DNA of 11,241 bases. Origin: Clostridia bacterium (GTDB lineage: Bacteria > Bacillota > Clostridia > Christensenellales > CAG-1252). The stretch lies in the NCBI GenBank assembly GCA_009928745.1, contig SACC01000023.1, positions 1-11,241 of the forward strand. Direction: 5' to 3'. The notes below the pieces were generated by a model that was given only the letters and a program-made list of their open reading frames with translations, was not told the DNA's origin and searched no databases. The position numbers and the translations under genes are program-made. This document shows positions 6,064-11,241 of the stretch, in pieces. Positions within the stretch are counted from its first letter, which is position 1. Each line of letters begins with the position of its first letter.

Positions 6064-7337
6064 AAAAAATAGGCGTTGCATTGTTAGGACTGGGCACGGT
6101 GGGCAGCGGCACCTATCGAATACTCAAAAGTCAGCACGACAATATAATGAATAACTACGGTGTAGATATAGAAATACGCCATATCTTAGAAAAGGATATG
6201 ACAAAGGTAAACGCGCTCAATATTGACCCTAGTATTGTATCATGCGATATTAATAATATCCTCAATGATGACAAAATTTCTATTGTCGCAGAATTTTTCG
6301 GCGGTATTGAGCCTGCGCGCTCTTTCCTTATAAAATCTCTCGAAAAAGGTAAGAGCATAGTAACTGCCAACAAAGAGCTTTTTTCAAAGCATTGGGCAGA
6401 ATTGGAGGCTGCGGCAAGTCTTACGGGCGCTGGACTGTATTTTGAAGCAAGCTGTGTGGGTGGAGTACCCATAATACGCGCGCTTCAGGACAGCTGTCAG
6501 GGCAACAACATTACATGCCTTAAGGGTATAGTCAACGGCACCACTAATTATATACTTACACAGATGACCGATAACGGCGCAAATTATTCGGACGCTCTAA
6601 AAGAGGCTCAGAGACTTGGCTACGCTGAGGCGAACCCCACTGCCGATGTGGACGGTTATGACAGCTCTTATAAGCTATCTATTTTGTCCACCCTTGCATA
6701 TGGCAAAAAAGTACCGCTTTCAAAGGTGTATTGCGAAGGAATTAGCAAAATTGATATTGAAGATATCAATTATGGTAAGCGTTTTGGTCTCACTATCAAG
6801 TTACTTGCCATCAGCAAAAATAATAACGGCAATATCGAAGCGCATGTCTATCCCGCGTTTATTCCCAATGAACATCCTCTAGCAAGCGTTAAAGGTTCTT
6901 TCAATGCGGTATATGTAACGGGCAACAATGTTGGAGACCTGATGTTCTACGGTCGCGGCGCAGGCGATCTGCCGACTGGCAGCGCGATAGTATCCGATAT
7001 AGTGTACGCCGCCACAAAAGCCGAACATAGACGCTTCCCCTACGCGCTTGACGAAGCATTTTTGGACTCTGACTTTAATACCAATTTTAGCTGCGAATAT
7101 TTTATAAGACTTAACGCCGTTGACAGCGTCGGCGTGCTATCAAAAATATCTGGAATCTTCGCGCAAAACGGTATTAGTATAACCACAATGTATCAGCAGG
7201 CGGATAAGGGCGGAATATGTGAATTAATTTTTATTACTCACATTACCAACGAAGAAGCTTTGGAAAAAGCTATGAATACTATTAAAGTGCTGGATTGCGT
7301 CGCAGGCGTCAGCAGCGTATTAAGAGTAGAAAGATAA
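6060..7337 (+). CDS. hom: Homoserine dehydrogenase with C-terminal ACT domain
   Basis: A 425-residue enzyme that reduces aspartate semialdehyde to homoserine with NAD(P)H, the branch point to threonine and methionine. Domains in order: Rossmann NAD(P) domain (VALLGLGTVGSG, 6-17; TANKELFSKH, 102-111, with the conserved NK lysine K105), catalytic domain (FEASCVGGVPII, 128-139; GIVNGTTNYIL, 156-166; RLGYAEANPTADVDGYDSSYKL, 185-206, with D201 and K205 expected at the active site; YGRGAGDLPTGSA, 297-309), and an ACT domain (about 348-425) that usually gives threonine feedback. A strong AGGAGG site at 6047-6052 lies seven bases before the ATG, which overlaps the coaX stop as ATGA. It is the last gene of the operon and is followed by a hairpin terminator. 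The thrB and thrC genes are not nearby. Confidence 0.95.
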   Translation: MKKIGVALLGLGTVGSGTYRILKSQHDNIMNNYGVDIEIRHILEKDMTKVNALNIDPSIVSCDINNILNDDKISIVAEFFGGIEPARSFLIKSLEKGKSIVTANKELFSKHWAELEAAASLTGAGLYFEASCVGGVPIIRALQDSCQGNNITCLKGIVNGTTNYILTQMTDNGANYSDALKEAQRLGYAEANPTADVDGYDSSYKLSILSTLAYGKKVPLSKVYCEGISKIDIEDINYGKRFGLTIKLLAISKNNNGNIEAHVYPAFIPNEHPLASVKGSFNAVYVTGNNVGDLMFYGRGAGDLPTGSAIVSDIVYAATKAEHRRFPYALDEAFLDSDFNTNFSCEYFIRLNAVDSVGVLSKISGIFAQNGISITTMYQQADKGGICELIFITHITNEEALEKAMNTIKVLDCVAGVSSVLRVER

Positions 7338-7378
7338 TTGTAAGAAGAATAGCAGATAAAATAAGAAAATTTATGTTT

Positions 7379-7410
7379 AACAAATTACGCCGATATCGGC
7401 GTATTTTGTT
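7379..7410 (+). terminator. Terminator of the maf-hom operon
   Basis: AACAAATTACGCCG (7379-7392) pairs with CGGCGTATTTTGTT (7397-7410) with one mismatch around the four-base loop ATAT. The core is the perfect palindrome ACGCCG/CGGCGT. The 3' arm itself is U-rich (ATTTTGTT), serving as the U tract. It lies 42 bases after the hom stop and is nearly symmetric, so it could also act on leftward transcripts. Confidence 0.75.
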
Positions 7411-7415
7411 ATAAT
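7407..7415 (+). promoter_or_regulatory. Possible extended -10 promoter overlapping the hom terminator
   Basis: TGTTATAAT (7407-7415) fits the extended -10 consensus TGnTATAAT exactly, with a predicted start near 7422. No -35 match is seen 16-18 bases upstream. If used, it would drive rightward transcription into the structured region at 7551-7746. It may equally be chance in A+T-rich sequence. Confidence 0.3.
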
Positions 7416-7478
7416 AATAGCTTAAACCCAAGTATAAATGACTTTATGTAACTCTTTGAATATGGATAATCATTATGC

Positions 7479-7505
7479 AAAAAAACCCGCCTTTCGGCGG
7501 TCTTA
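7479..7505 (-). terminator. Leftward terminator T2 (distal copy)
   Basis: On the minus strand this is AAGACCGCC-GAAA-GGCGG followed by a G and a run of seven T. The stem is five G-C-rich pairs closed by a stable GAAA tetraloop, with weaker outer pairing. It is a near copy of the terminator at 7753-7776. Its leftward orientation means it ends either pckG read-through or a leftward RNA from 7506-7750. Confidence 0.75.
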
Positions 7506-7550
7506 TAGACTGAACAAAATATATGGAAAAGAAAAGAATTATAGATTACA

Positions 7551-7746
7551 GATGCCCGACAAGCCGCCTTTAGGGCATCCCCTTATGCAACGCCGTAGGT
7601 GCGCTCTTTTGAAAAGGGTGAATTGAGTAAGCAAAAGGGGAAAACATTACATAGTATAACGACTGATGTTGTCCCCTTAAAGTCCGACCGAATGCAAGCA
7701 CAGTTTGCATTCGCGTTTGGTCGGGAGGCTGCTTGACTTTGTCACC
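7551..7746. ncRNA. Candidate free-standing structured RNA of unknown class
   Basis: Three consecutive hairpins are visible. H3: GATGCCC (7551-7557) with GGGCATC (7573-7579). H2: AAGGGGA (7635-7641) plus AACAT (7643-7647) with ATGTT (7666-7670) plus TCCCCTT (7672-7678). H1: AAAGT, CCGAC and CGAATGCAA (7679-7697) with TTGCATTCG (7705-7713), GTCGG (7720-7724) and ACTTT (7736-7740), with unpaired bulges on one side only. GGTGA (7617-7621) can pair with TCACC (7742-7746) to enclose H2 and H1. Both neighbouring genes converge on it, so it cannot be a leader of either. The strand is unresolved: flanking terminators favour minus, while two wobble pairs (7698/7704 and 7648/7665) and purine-rich unpaired segments favour plus. 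I do not recognise it as 6S, tmRNA, RNase P, SRP RNA or a known riboswitch. Confidence 0.5.
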
Positions 7747-7752
7747 AGACTC

Positions 7753-7776
7753 AAAAAACCGCCTTTCGGCGGTCTT
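7753..7776 (-). terminator. Terminator T1 of pckG
   Basis: On the minus strand, AAGACCGCC pairs with GGCGGTTTT across a GAAA tetraloop, followed by further T. The stem is nine pairs including one G-U. It lies about 40 bases past the pckG stop in the correct direction. It is a classical intrinsic terminator and near-identical to the one at 7479-7505. Confidence 0.88.
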
Positions 7777-7816
7777 AATGATTAATATAAAATTATTAAT
7801 TGATTATCTAAACTAC

Positions 7817-9580
7817 TTATTTGTTAAGTCTTTCGATTAGGCCGTTAAGTTCATCGTTAAGTTCTTTGGGTAGCTTATCACCGAACTTGGCATAGAACTC
7901 TTTAATTCCCTTAGCTTCTTCTTTCCAAGTCTCGATATCAATGCTGAGTAGTCCTTTCAAGGTTTCAAAGCTGATATCCAATCCTTCGATATTTATATCT
8001 TTAGGATCAGCAACATAGCCGATAGGTGTCTCTATAGCGTCTTCCTTACCTTCGCATCTCTTGATAATCCAATCCAAAACGCGCATATTGTCACCGAAGC
8101 CCGGCCATATGAAATGACCTTCATCATCAAGGCGGAACCAGTTGACATTGAATATGCCAGGAGCATTTTTGCCGCAGATTTTGCCCATATCAAGCCAATG
8201 TTTGAAATAGTCGCCCATGTGATAACCGCAGAAAGGCAACATTGCCATCGGATCACGGCGAACAACGCCGACTGCGCCTGACGCGGCAGCGGTTGTCTCT
8301 GATGCCATAATTGAGCCTACGAATACACCGTTATTCCAGCTTCTTGCTTCGTATACAAGCGGTGCTGTCTTTGCGCGGCGGCCGCCGAAGATGATCGCGC
8401 TAAGCGGTACACCGTCGGGATTCTCGAATTCGCTGCTTATGCAAGGACAATTGGTTGCAGGCGCAGTAAAACGGCTATTAGGATTGGCGCCCTTTGTGCC
8501 GCTTTCATAATCCCACGGATTACCCTTCCAATCAAGTGCTTTCTTAGGAGGATTCTTGTCCAGACCTTCCCACCATACTGAATTGTTCTCAAGATTATGC
8601 ACCACATTGGTAAAAATAGTGTCTTTGAGCGTAGATATTAACGCATTAGGATTAGATTTCATATTAGTGCCGGGAGCTACGCCGAAGAAACCAAACTCAG
8701 GATTGATGGCATATAATCTGCCGTCCTTGCCAGGTCTAATCCAAGCGATATCATCGCCGACTGTCCATACCTTGTAACCTTGAGCTTTGTAACCTTCAGG
8801 AGGAATAAGCATTGCGAGATTGGTCTTGCCGCAAGCCGACGGGAATGCCGCCGCGATATACTTGATGTCGCCGTTAGGATATTCAATGCCGAGTATCAAC
8901 ATATGCTCAGCCATCCAGCCTTCGTTTTTGCCCTGATATGACGCAATACGTAATGCAAAGCACTTTTTACCGAGCAGCACGTTGCCGCCGTAACCGCTGT
9001 TGACTGACATAATGGTGTTGTCCTCTGGGAAGTGACAAATATATCTCTTTTCCTCATCTATTTGCGCCTTGCCATGCAGACACTTTGTAAAATCTCCGTT
9101 CTCACCCAATACGTCCCACACCTTGTTACCTATTCTTGTCATAATATGCATATTCAACACTACATATATTGAATCAGTAAGTTCTACTCCGATTTTTGAG
9201 AATTTTGAGCCGACAGGACCCATTGAGAAAGGTATAACATACATAGTTCTGCCTATCATACTGTCTCTAAAAAGGTCTTTAAGAATAGCGTACATTTCTT
9301 GAGGATCCTTCCAGTTATTGGTAGGACCTGCATCCTCTTCTTTGCGTGAGCAAATAAAGGTACGGTGCTCTACTCTTGCCACATCGTTGACAGCTGTGCG
9401 GTGTATCACGCAGCCGGGCAACAGTTCTTGATTCAAAAGCTCCAATTCCCCTGTTTTGCATGCCTGATCACGTAAAGCCATTAACTGCTCACGACTTCCG
9501 TCAATCCATACAATATTATCCGGCTTACACAGCTCGGCAGACTCTTTTATGAAGTCCAATACTTTCTTGTTATTCGTCAT
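7817..9580 (-). CDS. pckG: Phosphoenolpyruvate carboxykinase (GTP)
   Basis: A 587-residue cytoplasmic enzyme that interconverts oxaloacetate plus GTP with phosphoenolpyruvate, GDP and CO2, feeding gluconeogenesis or, in reverse, fixing CO2 in fermenters. The GTP-family P-loop FPSACGKTNLAM (246-257) carries the hyper-reactive cysteine C250 and K252/T253. Other marks are RVEHRTFICS (69-78), IPFSMGPVGS (116-125), NSGYGGNVLLGKKCFALR (194-211), AEHMLILG (224-231), VGDDIAW, the FGGRRAKTAPLV nucleotide loop and PGFGDNMRVLDWI near the C-terminus. I chose the ATG at 9580-9578, with AAGGAG ten bases before it. An in-frame TTG at 9610 would translate through that ribosome site. The gene has its own promoter and terminator and appears monocistronic. 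The ATP-type enzyme (PckA) is excluded by the motifs. Confidence 0.95.
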   Translation of the reverse strand: MTNNKKVLDFIKESAELCKPDNIVWIDGSREQLMALRDQACKTGELELLNQELLPGCVIHRTAVNDVARVEHRTFICSRKEEDAGPTNNWKDPQEMYAILKDLFRDSMIGRTMYVIPFSMGPVGSKFSKIGVELTDSIYVVLNMHIMTRIGNKVWDVLGENGDFTKCLHGKAQIDEEKRYICHFPEDNTIMSVNSGYGGNVLLGKKCFALRIASYQGKNEGWMAEHMLILGIEYPNGDIKYIAAAFPSACGKTNLAMLIPPEGYKAQGYKVWTVGDDIAWIRPGKDGRLYAINPEFGFFGVAPGTNMKSNPNALISTLKDTIFTNVVHNLENNSVWWEGLDKNPPKKALDWKGNPWDYESGTKGANPNSRFTAPATNCPCISSEFENPDGVPLSAIIFGGRRAKTAPLVYEARSWNNGVFVGSIMASETTAAASGAVGVVRRDPMAMLPFCGYHMGDYFKHWLDMGKICGKNAPGIFNVNWFRLDDEGHFIWPGFGDNMRVLDWIIKRCEGKEDAIETPIGYVADPKDINIEGLDISFETLKGLLSIDIETWKEEAKGIKEFYAKFGDKLPKELNDELNGLIERLNK

Positions 9581-9627
9581 ATCTATATATCTCCTTATTA
9601 ATGTATTCAAATTTCAAACATAGGTTA

Positions 9628-9656
9628 ATTATACCAAAAATAACCGCAAAAAGCAA
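9628..9656 (-). promoter_or_regulatory. Promoter of pckG
   Basis: On the minus strand, TTGCTT (9656-9651), a 17-base spacer and TATAAT (9633-9628), preceded by TGG, give the extended form TGGTATAAT. The predicted start is near 9621, leaving a leader of about 41 bases that carries AAGGAG. No catabolite or other operator is recognised. Confidence 0.65.
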
Positions 9657-9713
9657 CGATTATGGGCAATTGCTCTTAACATTTAGTTAAGGGGCTATTA
9701 ACCACAGCTAATA

Positions 9714-11075
9714 TTACTTTATTCTTATAAAGCCATGATTCTCTGCATTACCCGAGTTTTTGCCCTGGGTCAACAGGTATTCATGCCCACGTCTTGCTTT
9801 GATGTCCACTATACTGCTTCTAGCTGATATAGCATATGCCGTAACGCCCTCGTTGGTAATATCTAGCGGCGGCAATGCTGCCGCAAAGGAGGAATTATAA
9901 AGCTCTCTAACCGCATTGTGGTCGTTGAGCATCCCCGGGAATTCTAAGTCGTAGTATGCCACGGCGCAATATTGTTTAATCAGCTCGAATAAACTACCGC
10001 CTATCTGCGGAACAAAGCCGTTGATATCAACATAATACTCCACGGGCATATCAAAATCCTCTACAATCTGCTCTAAGCAATTAAGATATACCTCAGTGGT
10101 GCCTATCGCGCTGCACTTTATACCTGTCCAGCTGATTTCTAATTCGGTATTAGATAATATATTATCTGTCTGCGGATTACCAGATGCGGCAACACCTATA
10201 TAGCCGTCTAATATTGCCAGTCTGTCGGGCAAATAAGCGGCGGGAATTTGATCTGCTTTAACGAGCTCAGTTAAAAGAAACGCGCTTGCCATAGTCACCG
10301 TTCCGCCCATTGAGTGACAAGTGATTCGTATTTCGTTATCGGCAAGACCGGGAGCGCTGTTTAGCGCTCTAAGATAATCGCCTACAAAATATTCGGATAC
10401 ACAATACTCAAGTTCAGGATATTTCGCCTCGCCTTTTAGATTACCGTTCTTATCGTATGAAGCGCTAAAACTTCCGTCACGGAGTCTATAGCGCATCTTT
10501 TGCGGACCTTCTGTAGACCAATTCTTAGCTTCTATAACTTTATTAGAAGCAATGCCGTTGACCGCAATGGTCTCATCTGAAAATCTATGGTACATAAAGT
10601 TCATTACATTCCAGCCTCGGTCAAGCCATATCTTATTCATATTTACAACACCTTCATATCCATATTCGGAAGGCGGCAGTACGGTGGTATTAGCATTATA
10701 AATGTTGGAAAACGCATCCGTCCACATATATGTTTCCAGCTGAACGCCATGAATGTTAATTATTGTAGGTTTTGTTGGGTCAACTAGCGCAACGCCTAAG
10801 TTATCCACGGCTTCCGTATCATTAACATTAACACCAACAACCTTTTCAGCATTCTCATCATACATCATCCAGAACAAACCAATGTCTACAAGCTCGGGAT
10901 GTACTTCATAGTCGAACTTAACCGTTTCAGCGTAATCCACATAGCTGTCAGCATTAATCGTTGCAACAAATCGAATCGAGGGGATTATTGAACCATCATC
11001 TTTACACGCGGCAAAAGATATGACCATTAATAAAATGACTAGTAATATAGACATATTTCTGAATGTGTTTTTCAT
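9714..11075 (-). CDS. Secreted lipoprotein with alpha/beta-hydrolase fold, function unknown
   Basis: A protein of 453 residues counted from the ATG at 11075. The N-terminus is a lipoprotein signal: basic start, hydrophobic ILLVILLMVISF, then AAC with the lipid-modified Cys at position 24. This places the protein on the outer face of the membrane. The lipobox is slightly unusual, with Phe at -3. The body has alpha/beta-hydrolase marks: IINIHGVQ (106-113, oxyanion region) and a nucleophile elbow ITCHSMGGTV (250-259) with Ser255. The usual first Gly of G-x-S-x-G is Cys. An Asp in AILDGYIG (about 290) and a His in GHEYLL or ENHGF near the C-terminus could complete the triad. A lipase or esterase role is possible; the substrate is unknown. 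The in-frame GTG at 11081 overlaps the GAGGTG ribosome site, so the ATG is preferred. Confidence 0.8.
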   Translation of the reverse strand: MKNTFRNMSILLVILLMVISFAACKDDGSIIPSIRFVATINADSYVDYAETVKFDYEVHPELVDIGLFWMMYDENAEKVVGVNVNDTEAVDNLGVALVDPTKPTIINIHGVQLETYMWTDAFSNIYNANTTVLPPSEYGYEGVVNMNKIWLDRGWNVMNFMYHRFSDETIAVNGIASNKVIEAKNWSTEGPQKMRYRLRDGSFSASYDKNGNLKGEAKYPELEYCVSEYFVGDYLRALNSAPGLADNEIRITCHSMGGTVTMASAFLLTELVKADQIPAAYLPDRLAILDGYIGVAASGNPQTDNILSNTELEISWTGIKCSAIGTTEVYLNCLEQIVEDFDMPVEYYVDINGFVPQIGGSLFELIKQYCAVAYYDLEFPGMLNDHNAVRELYNSSFAAALPPLDITNEGVTAYAISARSSIVDIKARRGHEYLLTQGKNSGNAENHGFIRIK

Positions 11076-11103
11076 ATTCACCTCAAAATAATTATATAGA
11101 TAT

Positions 11104-11132
11104 ATTTTAACCTAAAGTTGTTTTTTTTGCAA
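11104..11132 (-). promoter_or_regulatory. Promoter of the hydrolase lipoprotein gene
   Basis: On the minus strand, TTGCAA (11132-11127), a 17-base spacer and TAAAAT (11109-11104) predict a start near 11097 and a leader of about 22 bases containing GAGGTG. A TATAAT at 11096-11091 has no matching -35 and would leave almost no leader, so it is second choice. Confidence 0.5.
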
Positions 11133-11161
11133 CATTAATATTTTATATATGGATATATATA

Positions 11162-11170
11162 TGTTATAAT
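11162..11170 (+). promoter_or_regulatory. Extended -10 promoter of the rightmost gene
   Basis: TGTTATAAT (11162-11170) matches the extended -10 consensus. TTTATA (11142-11147) lies 17 bases upstream as a weak -35. The predicted start is near 11177, leaving a leader of about 24 bases with AAGGAG at 11188-11193. The whole stretch 11141-11187 is nearly pure A+T. Confidence 0.55.
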
Positions 11171-11200
11171 ATTATATATAATTAAATAAGGAGCGCAAAA

Positions 11201-11241
11201 ATGTTTTTACTTTCTATTATGTTCGCTATCGTTTACATACC
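11201..11241 (+). CDS. Start of an unidentified gene with a hydrophobic N-terminus (cut by window edge)
   Basis: The ATG at 11201 follows AAGGAG (11188-11193) by seven bases, an ideal ribosome site, and lies downstream of an extended -10 promoter. The visible 13 codons read MFLLSIMFAIVYI, uniformly hydrophobic. This suggests a membrane segment or signal anchor without a basic N-terminal region. Too little is present to name a family. Confidence 0.6.
   Translation, partial: MFLLSIMFAIVYI

Noticed and set aside
7438..7626. A 62-codon plus-strand frame in the hom-pckG gap
   Set aside because: It has no ribosome site, reads through terminator T2 and two arms of the hairpin region, and its composition resembles no protein family. 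It is best explained as chance within the structured RNA.
7597..7640. Lysine or c-di-AMP riboswitch, suggested by AGGTGCG and GGGTGAAT-like words on the plus strand
   Set aside because: The other conserved elements of those classes are missing, and there is no downstream plus-strand gene for a riboswitch to control.
7784..7812. Leftward promoter TTTAGA-17-TATATT just after pckG, as the source of the structured RNA
   Set aside because: Its predicted start would fall at the foot of terminator T1, so transcripts would end at once. The match is easily explained by A+T-rich sequence. Kept only as a weak possibility.
9581..9610. TTG at 9610 as the pckG start
   Set aside because: It would encode ten extra residues straight through the AAGGAG ribosome site. 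The ATG at 9580 has a suitable site and fits the family N-terminus better.
9673..9693. Hairpin CTTAAC/GTTAAG as terminator of the lipoprotein gene
   Set aside because: The stem is only six mostly A-T pairs, and neither strand has a T run after it. It could be a weak structure or nothing.

Overview
The window is a gene-dense, low-to-mid G+C stretch of bacterial chromosome with compact operons, AAGGAG-type Shine-Dalgarno sequences, TTGnnn/TGnTATAAT-type promoters and a lipoprotein signal peptide. The maf gene sits next to an MreB-type gene, a pairing familiar from Bacillota. I infer an uncultured member of the Bacillota (Clostridia-like). This rests on general style, not on a marker gene.

Layout, left to right. 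(a) 1-204, minus: the start of a recX-like gene that runs off the left edge, with a promoter placed so that its mRNA should begin at the ATG. (b) 205-576: non-coding, with a hairpin terminator and a 17-bp direct repeat. (c) 577-3478, minus: a tight three-gene operon tyrS-yigZ-ilvE (tyrosyl-tRNA synthetase, YigZ/IMPACT family protein, branched-chain aminotransferase). (d) 3479-3665: divergent promoter region with an 8-bp inverted repeat. (e) 3666-7337, plus: operon maf - MreB/actin-like - coaX - hom. It starts with another apparently leaderless promoter and ends in a hairpin terminator. (f) 7338-7816: a 480-bp gap between convergent genes. It holds a compact set of hairpins that looks like an undescribed structured RNA, bracketed by two near-identical terminators. 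(g) 7817-9580, minus: GTP-type PEP carboxykinase with its own promoter and terminator. (h) 9714-11075, minus: a secreted lipoprotein with an alpha/beta-hydrolase core. (i) 11201-11241, plus: the first 13 codons of a divergent gene with a hydrophobic N-terminus.

Most genes are housekeeping metabolism: amino-acid synthesis (ilvE, hom), CoA synthesis (coaX), gluconeogenesis/anaplerosis (pckG), translation (tyrS) and nucleotide-pool or division control (maf). The less ordinary items are the free-standing structured RNA candidate at about 7551-7746, the actin-like protein with eroded nucleotide-binding loops, and two genes whose -10 boxes lie exactly six bases before the start codon.
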